DNA of 19,244 bases from an uncultured Atopobium sp. (GTDB lineage: Bacteria > Actinomycetota > Coriobacteriia > Coriobacteriales > Atopobiaceae), in assembly GCA_947252455.1 (NCBI GenBank), contig CAMXVQ010000018.1:1-19244 (forward strand). The letters are read 5' to 3'. Both the position numbers and the translations under genes were made by a program. Below the pieces are notes generated by a model, which saw only the letters and a program-made list of their open reading frames with translations, made no database searches and was not told the DNA's origin. Shown in pieces: positions 1 to 7,842 of this stretch (the first letter of the stretch is position 1; each line of letters begins with the position of its first letter).

Positions 1-637
1 GCTCGGCAGTCATGGTGTCATTGTTGGTTGCAAAGTAAGGTGAAATGTATCCCTTGTCAAATTGCATACCTTCAACGGTATCGATATCAATACCAAAGGT
101 TTGAGAATCTTCTACGGTAATAACGCCGTCTTTACCAACAACTTCCATAGCGTCGGCAATTTTGTTACCAATTTCGGCGTCTACTGCAGAAATTGTACCA
201 ACGGAAGCAATTTGCTCTTTAGTAGAAACTGCCTTAGAAGCACTCTTCATTTCTTCTACTGCAGCATTAACAGCTTTTACAATACCACGACGAATGGCAA
301 TGGGGTTTGCACCTGCAGCAACGTTGCGCAGACCTTCGTTTACAATAACTTGAGCAAGAAGCGTTGCTGTTGTAGTACCGTCACCTACGGTATCATTGGT
401 TTTTGTAGCAACTTCTTTAACAAGTTGTGCACCCATGTTCTCGATAGGATCTTTAAGTTCTACTTCTTTTGCAACGGTTACACCATCGTTAGTAATGGTA
501 GGAGCACCGTAAGAACGCTGAAGTGCAACGTAGCGACCCTTAGGTCCAAGGGTGGTGGTTACAGCGTCAGCAAGTGTATTTACACCGTGAGCAAGTTTGG
601 CACGAGCATCGGTACCAAAAACAATATCTTTAGCCAT
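1..637 (-). CDS. groL: Chaperonin GroEL, N-terminal part (cut by window edge)
   Basis: This is the 60-kDa chaperonin subunit, which forms the double-ring ATP-driven folding chamber in the cytoplasm with GroES as its lid. The minus strand reads MAKDIVFGTDAR and then about 200 further residues of the equatorial and start of the intermediate domain. The ATP-binding signature GDGTTTAT is present, with the catalytic Asp of the family. Only about 212 of the usual ~540 residues are inside the window, with no frameshift. The ATG at 637 has a GAAAGGA-type ribosome site just upstream. It lies 102 bases downstream of groES on the same strand, the classic groES-groEL operon order. Identification is certain; the rest of the gene is not visible. 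Confidence 0.97.
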   Translation of the reverse strand, partial: MAKDIVFGTDARAKLAHGVNTLADAVTTTLGPKGRYVALQRSYGAPTITNDGVTVAKEVELKDPIENMGAQLVKEVATKTNDTVGDGTTTATLLAQVIVNEGLRNVAAGANPIAIRRGIVKAVNAAVEEMKSASKAVSTKEQIASVGTISAVDAEIGNKIADAMEVVGKDGVITVEDSQTFGIDIDTVEGMQFDKGYISPYFATNNDTMTAE

Positions 638-671
638 TGAGCTTTTCCTTTCAATTTAACATGCTACTTTG

Positions 672-719
672 TGCAGGTACATCGTGTGTTTTTGCTACTT
701 GAGCAGATATGTGCCTGCA
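672..719 (-). repeat. Hairpin in the groES-groEL intergenic spacer
   Basis: An 11-base inverted repeat (672-682 and 709-719) with one G-U type pair and a 26-base loop occupies the spacer between groES and groEL. There is no T-run after it, so it is not a canonical terminator. It may be an mRNA processing or stability element between the two cistrons (inference). Confidence 0.5.
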
Positions 720-739
720 TGTATTTATAGAGAATTTAC

Positions 740-1030
740 TTACTCACACAAAATTGCATAGATGTCATCGCTGCGAAGCAACAGATATGTTTCGCCATCG
801 ATCTTAACTTCATTACCGCCAAATTTGCCGTAATAAACTTGATCTCCCACTTTAACGTCTAAAGCAATGCGCTCGCCTTTGTCGTTTAACTTACCAGCGC
901 CAACTGCAACAACTTCGCCACGTTGAGGCTTTTCTTGTGCACCGCTTGAAATATACAATCCTGAAGATGTTTTCTCTTCTTTTGGAGCGGGTTTAACTAA
1001 AACTCGGTCAGCCAAAGGCTTAAGTGTCAT
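740..1030 (-). CDS. groS: Co-chaperonin GroES
   Basis: This is the 10-kDa heptameric lid of the GroEL chamber. The 96-residue product has the family's usual length and begins MTLKPLADRVLVKP, the conserved N-terminal strand. The mobile-loop region (EEKTSSGLYI, about residues 17-26) and the C-terminal hydrophobic segment YLLLRSDDIYAIL are typical. The start at 1030 is chosen over an in-frame ATG at 1060 because a perfect AGGAGG (1039-1044) sits 8 bases upstream and because family members begin here. It is first in the operon with groEL. The region upstream contains no CIRCE inverted repeat (TTAGCACTC/GAGTGCTAA), so HrcA control is not supported by the sequence. Confidence 0.97.
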   Translation of the reverse strand: MTLKPLADRVLVKPAPKEEKTSSGLYISSGAQEKPQRGEVVAVGAGKLNDKGERIALDVKVGDQVYYGKFGGNEVKIDGETYLLLRSDDIYAILCE

Positions 1031-1289
1031 GATATGAACCTCCTTTTGTATGCACAACATACGTGCAAGGAACCTAATACAAATTTGAGGATGAACAAAT
1101 GAAGTATTGCAACTTGCTCATCAACTATTAGAAAGCATACCCATATTTTTTTTCTTATACAAGAGGAATAACAAAATCTTAATAAGTACACTTAGATTTT
1201 CTTATTGTCTTCACAACAGTAAAACTCATAGTGGCTTGTGCGAATTGTTGAGAGTAATCCTGTAGATATATCTGCTGTATACGCACAAA

Positions 1290-3161
1290 CTAATCTTTTG
1301 AGCACGCAAGATTTGCACGTTGATATAGCCCCGCGTCCATAAATCCTTGCGAGCGATAATACTTGCGTGTTCCAATCGAAGAAATAACATTTATCGACGT
1401 ATAGCCTGCTTCGCGTGCAATAGATTTTGCACGACTAATAAGTTGCTTACCCAAGCCATGATGCTGAGCCGTTCCAGCATGACCTTCAATTTGAGCCGTT
1501 GTGCCGTATACGTGAACCTCTCTAATCATTGCTTCATGAGGCAAAATAGGAAAATGCTCGCATGCACAATATTTGTCAATCGCAGACCTATGCGGAAGAG
1601 AAAGCCTCAAAAAGCCTGCTATACGGTTATGGTCATCAACCCACTGCAAAAAATACTCTGTAGAAACGTTTGTGGCATACGGAACAACTTCCATATGAAG
1701 CGTGCGCGGATCAAGTATACTTGTTGCAATTTCGCGCATACGAATTTCGCGAGGAAGTATAGTGCTTTGTGCAATTTTTTGTTCTACCAACTGGCGCAAA
1801 TTACCCTTTTTATTGCCCGAAATAATGTCGGTAGACGAAATGTCTCTGATCATACGCGAAATACGTGTAAAACATGGCGTTGCCAGCACATCGCTAACAA
1901 GCACATCTACCAGCTCTTCTTCGGTGTATGCCTGCCAAAGGCCACGTTCATAACATGCTTTCAGCCGGGCAGAATCTACCAACACACACGGATAGAGTTT
2001 TACTTCATCGGGCAGATACAAGCTGTCATGTACCAACATTTTGAAGTCTTTTTTATCGATATCTGGCGTTGAACCCAACAGGTTAACCATTGCATGCACA
2101 TGGATCTTAAATCCAAATAAACGCAGCAGCTCAAAGGCTTGTTTTATATCATCAAGTGAACCTTTGCGTAAATTACGTTGACGAATTTCTTCGTTAAGCA
2201 CCTGAATGCCCATTTGGACTTTTGTACAACCAAGCGCGCGCATAAGGTAGAGATGTTCAACGCTTATGGTATCGGGTCGCGTTTCGATAACAAGACCAAC
2301 TACACGATGATGTGCGCTTTCGTTGATACATTGCTGTTCGCGAACATCATCCATAGAAGCTCTCTGAAATGCGGCTGCTTTCAACCAAGTTGCGCGAGCT
2401 GTATACGCTGTAGTAAATGCCTGGTTATAGGTGAGTTTTCCTGTATCAATATCGTGTTGAGTTTGCTCATAGTGAATTTCACGAGCGTGCGGATCAAAGC
2501 GCAAGCCACAGTGCTCGTAGCGCGCAACAATGGCGTTTCTCTCGTTATGTGAAGCGTATCCCATATTGAGCGCACGAAAAACTTCGCGGATAAACCAACA
2601 CTGGTACGCCGTGGGATATTCGCTCCATGTTCCGCCTAAAATAATGATTTCTATTTTATCGGTAGGATGACCCATATTCACTAACGCTTGCAGACGCAAG
2701 GTTGTTTGTAAAAAGGGATCGAATAAACATTGCTCTGCACGCTGACAAGCTGGTTCTCGGCTCATATAACTTTTTGGCATACGAATATCGCTTGGACAAA
2801 AAATACAATTTGAACTGCACGGCCACGGTTTGGTAAGAAGCGTAATCGTAGCCACGCCCGAAGCAGAGCGTCTGGGCTTTATGCGCAACGTTTGAATAAG
2901 TTTTTGTTCTGTTTCATCGGTTACACCCCAAGACTTCCATATCTGATGTTCATAATGCTTAACTTCCATATACCGAGGAATAAGCTGCTTTTTTGAAGTT
3001 TGTTCTTCGTGGGTGGTAATTCCACGGTTGCATTCGTTAAGAAATGAATTGAGCTGAACAGACGTAAGCGCGCCTGTTTTCTCAACGCGCTTGATAAGCT
3101 TAAGAAGAACATCGTCAATTTGTGGCGTGTTATGATATATGTATTCTGGTGCAGTAGTCAT
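1290..3161 (-). CDS. elp3: Elp3-family tRNA wobble-uridine carboxymethylation enzyme (radical SAM + GNAT)
   Basis: This is a homologue of Elp3, which uses radical SAM chemistry and acetyl-CoA to make cm5U34 in tRNA. Residues are numbered from the ATG at 3161 (623 aa). A basic segment IKPRRSASGVA (about 94-104) resembles the yeast TKPIRTASGIA region. The radical SAM cysteines are C115-x3-C119-x2-C122 in CSSNCIFCP, followed by LGGTWSEYP and GLVIETRPD. The C-terminal acetyltransferase domain (about 480-623) has IREVHVYG, the acetyl-CoA loop HHGLGKQL and KYYRSQGF. It is longer than yeast Elp3 (557 aa). An ATG at 3179 is an alternative start; neither has a clear ribosome site, and the open frame to 3347 would overlap the divergent gene. 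Its neighbour is a Trm9-like methyltransferase. The family call is firm; that it makes cm5U here is inference. Confidence 0.93.
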   Translation of the reverse strand: MTTAPEYIYHNTPQIDDVLLKLIKRVEKTGALTSVQLNSFLNECNRGITTHEEQTSKKQLIPRYMEVKHYEHQIWKSWGVTDETEQKLIQTLRIKPRRSASGVATITLLTKPWPCSSNCIFCPSDIRMPKSYMSREPACQRAEQCLFDPFLQTTLRLQALVNMGHPTDKIEIIILGGTWSEYPTAYQCWFIREVFRALNMGYASHNERNAIVARYEHCGLRFDPHAREIHYEQTQHDIDTGKLTYNQAFTTAYTARATWLKAAAFQRASMDDVREQQCINESAHHRVVGLVIETRPDTISVEHLYLMRALGCTKVQMGIQVLNEEIRQRNLRKGSLDDIKQAFELLRLFGFKIHVHAMVNLLGSTPDIDKKDFKMLVHDSLYLPDEVKLYPCVLVDSARLKACYERGLWQAYTEEELVDVLVSDVLATPCFTRISRMIRDISSTDIISGNKKGNLRQLVEQKIAQSTILPREIRMREIATSILDPRTLHMEVVPYATNVSTEYFLQWVDDHNRIAGFLRLSLPHRSAIDKYCACEHFPILPHEAMIREVHVYGTTAQIEGHAGTAQHHGLGKQLISRAKSIAREAGYTSINVISSIGTRKYYRSQGFMDAGLYQRANLACSKD

Positions 3162-3176
3162 AGTATTAGTGTAGCG

Positions 3177-3193
3177 CATATGCTTAGCATATG
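3177..3193. promoter_or_regulatory. Perfect palindrome between the divergent elp3 and methyltransferase genes
   Basis: CATATGC-TTA-GCATATG has perfect 7-base arms around a 3-base centre. It lies directly in front of the elp3 start at 3161 (and overlaps the alternative start at 3179), inside the region from which both divergent genes must be transcribed. This is the position and shape of a shared operator for a dimeric regulator. The binding protein is unknown. Confidence 0.5.
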
Positions 3194-3306
3194 AGTGCAA
3201 CAGATGTGCCTGCGAGAAAAAACACCAAGCACCAACAAGCCTGATACTGTGTAGGACATTTGCATACAAAAGATGGGGCGAACAGAAAGAACGGAAAGAA
3301 AGAGCG

Positions 3307-4215
3307 TTGAACAAACAAACTATGCAAACATTGGTCAGCCTTACCAATGACTTTTACAACAAGGAAGCCCAGTCGTTTTCTGATACGCGCACTCGTCCAT
3401 GGGATGGCTGGGTATATGCAATGGATTACCTGCTCAAACACGGTTTACCGCCGTTTGATAACAACAAGGTAGCGGTTGTGCCAACACTATTTGAACAAAC
3501 ACCGTTAACACAAACACATCTTTGTGACTGTATTGATGTGGCATGCGGAAACCTTAGGTTCCTAGATTTTCTTATCAACTACCTGCAGAACAATAAAGGT
3601 TACCCCAATACAGGCACCAAAGGTGCGCTCTCTTACATTGGCATTGATAGACAATCTACGCTCACGCGGCTTGGTATGCAAAAGCTCTCGCATACGCTTA
3701 TGCAACATGCATGCGTAACTATTCATACAACAGACGTGTTATCTAAGCTCATGAACGAACATGACCCTTTAGCAGAGCTTACACAAACAACAAGCATGAT
3801 GGTATGCTTTGGCTTTATGCATCATATTCCCAGCTTTAAGCTCAGACAAACATTTCTATCAGCACTTTGTAAGCATGTACGTGTAGGCGGCATTATCGTG
3901 ATTTCGTTTTGGTGTTTTGGCAACACCGAGCAAGGACGCGCCAAAGCGCAAGCGCAAACAGAAGAGGCATTATGCGCGCTAGCGGCACAACAAAGATATA
4001 TGCTTGACGTGCGCGAGCTAGAAAACAACGATTACCTGCTTGGATGGAAGCATACGCAAGGCGTTATGCGCTATGCTCATAGCTTTTCTGAACAAGAGGT
4101 ATTTGACCTTATAACCAACACAAAGACACTTAAACTTCTTACGCATTGGTATGCTGATGGAAAAGACAACCATTCAAATTTGTATGTAATTGCACAAAAA
4201 GCAGCGCAAGTCTAG
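3307..4215 (+). CDS. Trm9/ALKBH8-like class I SAM methyltransferase
   Basis: This predicted SAM-dependent methyltransferase (302 aa) resembles Trm9, which in eukaryotes methyl-esterifies cm5U34 of tRNA to mcm5U34. Seen here: FYNKEAQSFSDTRTRPW (residues 16-32), closely matching the Trm9/ALKBH8 signature hYNxxAxxFSxTRxxPW; motif I IDVACGN (76-82); GFMHHIPS (169-176), like the VVHHW segment; GGIIVISFWCF (194-204), like the LIYCWALEQ segment; and the tail RYAHSF...NLYVIAQK (255-298), like RYYHLY...WWVVAQR. The comparison is from remembered yeast sequence, not a search. The start is TTG at 3307 with a purine-rich GGAAAGAAAG upstream; the ATG at 3322 lacks any ribosome site. It is divergent from elp3, which supports a joint role in wobble modification. 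No Trm112-type partner is visible in the window. Confidence 0.8.
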   Translation: MNKQTMQTLVSLTNDFYNKEAQSFSDTRTRPWDGWVYAMDYLLKHGLPPFDNNKVAVVPTLFEQTPLTQTHLCDCIDVACGNLRFLDFLINYLQNNKGYPNTGTKGALSYIGIDRQSTLTRLGMQKLSHTLMQHACVTIHTTDVLSKLMNEHDPLAELTQTTSMMVCFGFMHHIPSFKLRQTFLSALCKHVRVGGIIVISFWCFGNTEQGRAKAQAQTEEALCALAAQQRYMLDVRELENNDYLLGWKHTQGVMRYAHSFSEQEVFDLITNTKTLKLLTHWYADGKDNHSNLYVIAQKAAQV

Positions 4216-4345
4216 TATCGCGTGCGGAATTTGACATTGTTCATGCAAACGCAAGGCAAAAATGAACATGATTTGGAAAAGGTCACATTCTAAACATGCT
4301 CCACGCTCATACAACTACAACTCATATATACCGTGATAATATGCG

Positions 4346-5620
4346 TTAGTTTGCAAGCCATGCAAGCGCAGCTACAACTGCGGCTTCAAAACCGCGGTCA
4401 AGCGTTGGCTGTAAATCGGGCGCAAAATGTGGGCTATGGTTTGCAGGAGCATTATTCATATCCACAAAGCCTCCCAACGTCCAAAATGTATAGGGACAAC
4501 CCCATTCATCAGGGATATAAGAAAAGTCTTCCGATACGCTTTGCGGCTCGCCTTGCAATGATTGCTTAGCAAAATACGAGGTAAATGCTTCTTGAACGCG
4601 CTCGGTGGTGTCTTTGTCATTGCTTGTAAGAGGCCCTCTATCAAAATATTCAATATCGGGCGCAATCGTACAACCTGCTGCGTCACATTCTGCACGAACA
4701 ATACGCTCAATCGCTGCAAAAAGACGCTTTTCAAGCTCGGCATTATAGGTTCTGGTATTAAGCAATAACACTGCATCGTCAGGTATGATATTCGCTTTAT
4801 TCCCTGCCGATACAGAGCCAATAGTAAGCACGACCCGCTCATCTGAGGGCATCTCGCGCGACACAATGGTTTGCAAACGCATAATCACACTTGCCGCTAA
4901 AACAATTGGATCGATTCCTAGTTCGGGCATACTACCGTGAGAGCCCTTACCATGTAAAGTAATGCGAATAGAATATGCTGCCGAGAAAAATGCACCCACT
5001 TTTGTTGCCACGCAACCTCCTGGAAGCGTAGGCATAACGTGCTGGCCTAAATACACATCGGGCTTAGTAAACTGTGTACATAAGCCCTCGCGAATCATAG
5101 ACAGCGCACCTTGACCTACTTCTTCGGCAGGTTGAAATACGCCAAGATAGGTTCCCTTCCAAGCGTCTTTATGCACACTCAGCGCTTTAAGTGCAGAAAG
5201 CAGACTCATAATATGAAAGTCGTGACCGCACGCATGCATGGTAGGAACACGGGCGCCAGTTGTGCTATCTTGCACGGTATACGTAGATGCATAGGACTTT
5301 TGTGACGCTTCTTTAACAGGCAGGCCATCAATATCGGCACGCATAGCAACACACGCACCATCACCATTTTGGATACGCGCTACAAGTCCTGTTTTACCAA
5401 TACGAGTTACCTCTATATGCGAGGCTCGTAACTCGTCATATATTCGCTGTGATGTCCACACTTCTTGAAACGCTGGTTCGGGATGTTGATGAAACTCTTT
5501 ATATAAGGCAACGCGCGCGTCCCTTGTTTGATCAAGCCCGCTTAATACCTGCGAAGCACTGGCTTTTATCTGCGATTTTGTAGGTAATACTGGGGTAGTT
5601 GTATAAGTGTTAGATGTCAT
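4346..5620 (-). CDS. M20D-family metal-dependent amidohydrolase
   Basis: This is a dinuclear-metal amidohydrolase of the M20D group (N-acyl-amino-acid, hippurate, IAA-conjugate and aminobenzoyl-glutamate hydrolases), predicted to be cytoplasmic because there is no signal peptide. Its 424 residues contain MRADIDGLP (93-101), the metal-binding HACGHDFH (129-136, with C131 and H133), the catalytic and metal pair E166-E167 in QPAEE, LGQH (H194), and HGKGSHG (223-229) of the dimerisation/lid domain. A C-terminal NHSPHF supplies the last histidine. The metal-site residues I looked for are present, so the enzyme is probably active; the substrate cannot be told. It converges with the methyltransferase gene (130-base gap, no convincing terminator seen). 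Its own upstream region carries a long inverted repeat. The ribosome site is weak (GAAG). Confidence 0.9.
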   Translation of the reverse strand: MTSNTYTTTPVLPTKSQIKASASQVLSGLDQTRDARVALYKEFHQHPEPAFQEVWTSQRIYDELRASHIEVTRIGKTGLVARIQNGDGACVAMRADIDGLPVKEASQKSYASTYTVQDSTTGARVPTMHACGHDFHIMSLLSALKALSVHKDAWKGTYLGVFQPAEEVGQGALSMIREGLCTQFTKPDVYLGQHVMPTLPGGCVATKVGAFFSAAYSIRITLHGKGSHGSMPELGIDPIVLAASVIMRLQTIVSREMPSDERVVLTIGSVSAGNKANIIPDDAVLLLNTRTYNAELEKRLFAAIERIVRAECDAAGCTIAPDIEYFDRGPLTSNDKDTTERVQEAFTSYFAKQSLQGEPQSVSEDFSYIPDEWGCPYTFWTLGGFVDMNNAPANHSPHFAPDLQPTLDRGFEAAVVAALAWLAN

Positions 5621-5711
5621 AATAACTTCGATTCACACGAATTATGTTGGTGACTAGCATGCACACGTCATGAAAAACATCTGACATGCCACCAAGAGTC
5701 TAGTACAGCTT

Positions 5712-5757
5712 TACGTAGCTTTATGCTCACACAAAGCACAGAACACAAAGCTACGTA
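5712..5757. promoter_or_regulatory. 11-base inverted repeat upstream of the amidohydrolase gene
   Basis: TACGTAGCTTT (5712-5722) and AAAGCTACGTA (5747-5757) are perfect inverted arms around a 24-base spacer, about 90 bases in front of the amidohydrolase start and downstream of thrS. On the minus strand no T-run follows, so a thrS terminator is not well supported. Paired operator half-sites or an RNA structure are the alternatives. The same TACGTAGC core recurs in the hairpin upstream of thrS. Confidence 0.5.
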
Positions 5758-5767
5758 TCTGAGTTGT

Positions 5768-5816
5768 TTTTGTACTGCTCGTCTTTACGTTGTGACCTAA
5801 ACCTTTTGTACTGCTC
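5768..5816. repeat. Pair of 13-base direct repeats at the thrS 3' end
   Basis: TTTTGTACTGCTC occurs at 5768-5780 and again at 5804-5816, the second copy touching the thrS stop codon. The period is 36 bases. It looks like a small tandem duplication with a diverged middle; no function is evident. Confidence 0.6.
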
Positions 5817-7594
5817 TAGTCTTCTTGATTGTCTTGACGAGAAGAAATTTGAGCTTGAAGCAGTGCAACAAAATCATCAAACGCATATTGCTTGGTGGTG
5901 TTGGTACGATCTCGTACCGAAATATTGCCCGCTTGAGCCTCTTGCTCGCCTACGATAAGCATGTAGGGAACGCGGTCAATTGAGCGCGCCTCGCGAATCT
6001 TATAGCCAATTTTTTCATCGCGATCGTCCAGCTTTACTCTAATCTTAAGATCGCGCAGCTGCTGCGTAAGTTCGCGAGCATATGCGCGCGTTTTTTCGGA
6101 AACTGGCAAAACTTTTACCTGCAGAGGTGCCAGCCATACAGGAAATTTGCCCTCGTACTGCTCAATAAGCATACCAATAAAACGCTCAAACGAACCAAAG
6201 CCTGCACGGTGAATCATAATCGGACGCTTCTTTTGACCGTCTTTGTCAACATATTCAAGGTTAAAGTTATGTGGGAATTGGAAGTCAAGCTGAATAGTTC
6301 CACATTGCCACGTACGACCTAAGCAGTCTTTAAGATGGAAGTCGATTTTTGGCCCATAAAAAGCGCCGTCGCCCTCGTTAATCGTATACTCAAGACCCAT
6401 AGTTTCCAAAGCGTTGCGCAAACCGTCTTCTGCGGTTTTCCAATCCTCGTCTGAACCCATAGAATTTTCGGGGCGTGTAGACAGCTCAACTTTATACGGA
6501 AATCCAAATTGCTTGTAGTATGCGGTAATAAGGTGCGTAACCTCTGCAACTTCATCACAAATTTGATCGGGACGAATAAAGAGATGCGCATCATCCTGCG
6601 TAAACTCACGAACGCGGAACAAACCGTGAAGCGTACCTTTAAGCTCGTGACGGTGATCAAGACCTGCCTCTGCCAATTTAAGCGGCAAATCACGATACGA
6701 ACGAGGTTTGTTCATATATACCAAGCATGCACCTGGGCAGTTCATAGGCTTAATGGCAAAATCTTCTTCATCAATTTTTGTGGTGTACATATTTTCTTTG
6801 TAGTGATCCCAGTGACCAGATGTTTCCCACAATTTACGCGAAAGGATAACAGGTGTTTGAATTTGCTCGTAACCAAATTTTTCTTGCATTTCTTGCCAAT
6901 AGTTCATGAGTGCATTGCGGATACGCATACCATTGGGCAACCAAAACGGAAAACCAGGGCCTGCTTCGTTGACCATAAACAGATCCATTTCGCGACCAAT
7001 CTTTCTGTGGTCACGTTTTTCTGCTTCTGCCATAAGGCGTTCATGCTCGGCAAGCTCTTCTTTTGTTACAAATGCAACACCGGATATACGGGTAAGCATT
7101 TCGTTATCACTATTAGCTTTCCAATATGCACCCGAAACTCCCGTAAGCTTAAAAGCTTTTGCCATCTTGGTGTAGCACACATGCGGGCCGGTGCACATAT
7201 CAACGTATTCACCTTGCTTATAGAAGGTAAGACGTGTGTCCTCAGGAAAATCGCCAATATGTTCTACCTTAAATTTCTCGCCGCGCTCTTCAAGAAAAGC
7301 AATTGCTTGGGCGCGTGGCAATTCAAAAGTTTCAACTTTGAGATTCTCTTTTGAGATTTTTTTCATTTCTGCCTCAAGAGCAGGTAAATCATCTTCACTG
7401 ATTTTTACGCCCTCGGGGAATTCCATATCATAATAAAATCCCGTCTCGGTTGCAGGGCCATATGCAAAGTGAGCCTGGGGATATAAACGTTTAACTGCCT
7501 GTGCCAACATATGTGCACATGAATGACGAATAACGTGCTCTTCCATGTCTTTAGGACATTCTTCCACGCGTCCATCGTTATAGAGAATCTTCAT
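5816..7594 (-). CDS. thrS: Threonyl-tRNA synthetase
   Basis: This enzyme charges tRNA-Thr with threonine in the cytoplasm and edits mischarged serine. Numbered from the ATG at 7594 (592 aa): editing domain with H24-x3-H28 (HSCAH) and DMCTGPH (C134, H138); class II catalytic core with zinc ligands C286, H337 and H462; motif 2 FRVREFTQDDAH (326-337); motif 3 GFGSFERFIG (465-474); and the C-terminal anticodon-binding domain ending near LLQAQISS. The N-terminal TGS domain is almost absent, as in other short ThrRS forms (E. coli is 642 aa). The ATG at 7594 is preferred over an in-frame TTG at 7615 because GGAAAGG lies about 10 bases upstream of the ATG. No T-box antiterminator sequence is present in the leader. 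Confidence 0.96.
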   Translation of the reverse strand: MKILYNDGRVEECPKDMEEHVIRHSCAHMLAQAVKRLYPQAHFAYGPATETGFYYDMEFPEGVKISEDDLPALEAEMKKISKENLKVETFELPRAQAIAFLEERGEKFKVEHIGDFPEDTRLTFYKQGEYVDMCTGPHVCYTKMAKAFKLTGVSGAYWKANSDNEMLTRISGVAFVTKEELAEHERLMAEAEKRDHRKIGREMDLFMVNEAGPGFPFWLPNGMRIRNALMNYWQEMQEKFGYEQIQTPVILSRKLWETSGHWDHYKENMYTTKIDEEDFAIKPMNCPGACLVYMNKPRSYRDLPLKLAEAGLDHRHELKGTLHGLFRVREFTQDDAHLFIRPDQICDEVAEVTHLITAYYKQFGFPYKVELSTRPENSMGSDEDWKTAEDGLRNALETMGLEYTINEGDGAFYGPKIDFHLKDCLGRTWQCGTIQLDFQFPHNFNLEYVDKDGQKKRPIMIHRAGFGSFERFIGMLIEQYEGKFPVWLAPLQVKVLPVSEKTRAYARELTQQLRDLKIRVKLDDRDEKIGYKIREARSIDRVPYMLIVGEQEAQAGNISVRDRTNTTKQYAFDDFVALLQAQISSRQDNQED

Positions 7595-7711
7595 ACTCTG
7601 CCTTTCCGCAGACAAGCATCCACAACATGCTTTTACTGCTTAAGCGAACTGTATAGGTATACATGCTGATGTGCCGTTCAAACAATGAAATGTCCATTGG
7701 CTTGTACTATC

Positions 7712-7744
7712 AAAAAATTGCTACGTACGACAACTACGTAGCAA
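7712..7744 (-). terminator. Terminator-like hairpin in the thrS leader
   Basis: TTGCTACGTA and TACGTAGCAA (7718-7727, 7735-7744) form a perfect 10-base stem with a 7-base loop. Read on the minus strand the stem is followed at once by six T (7712-7717), the form of an intrinsic terminator. No minus-strand gene lies upstream, so it would act either as an attenuator on a long thrS leader or to stop stray transcription from the pepC side. If thrS starts only from 7656-7685, it would lie upstream of that promoter. Confidence 0.6.
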
Positions 7745-7842
7745 ATAATTTTGATACAATCCATTGCAATAAAGGGATTGTTGTACACGCAAACGGCAAA
7801 CAACTATGCATGTGTATAGCGAGTTTATCACAAGTCATGTGC

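Noticed and set aside
62..640. 192-codon open frame on the plus strand
   Set aside because: It is antisense to groEL, Asn/Cys/Phe-rich with no family resemblance and no ribosome site; groEL on the other strand is certain.
1170..1210. Inverted repeat AAAATC...GATTTT after the Elp3 gene as a terminator
   Set aside because: The stem is short, AT-only with a bulge; too weak to call.
4233..4275. TGTTCAT/ATGAACA inverted repeat between the convergent methyltransferase and amidohydrolase genes
   Set aside because: Seven-base arms with a 17-base loop and no T-run; likely chance.
6509..7354. 281-codon open frame on the plus strand
   Set aside because: It lies wholly within thrS on the opposite strand and has the Cys/Phe/Lys-rich composition of an antisense shadow.
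7595..7800. T-box riboswitch in the thrS leader
   Set aside because: No GGTGG(T/N)ACCGCG-like antiterminator sequence is present on the minus strand; only a simple hairpin with a T-run is seen.
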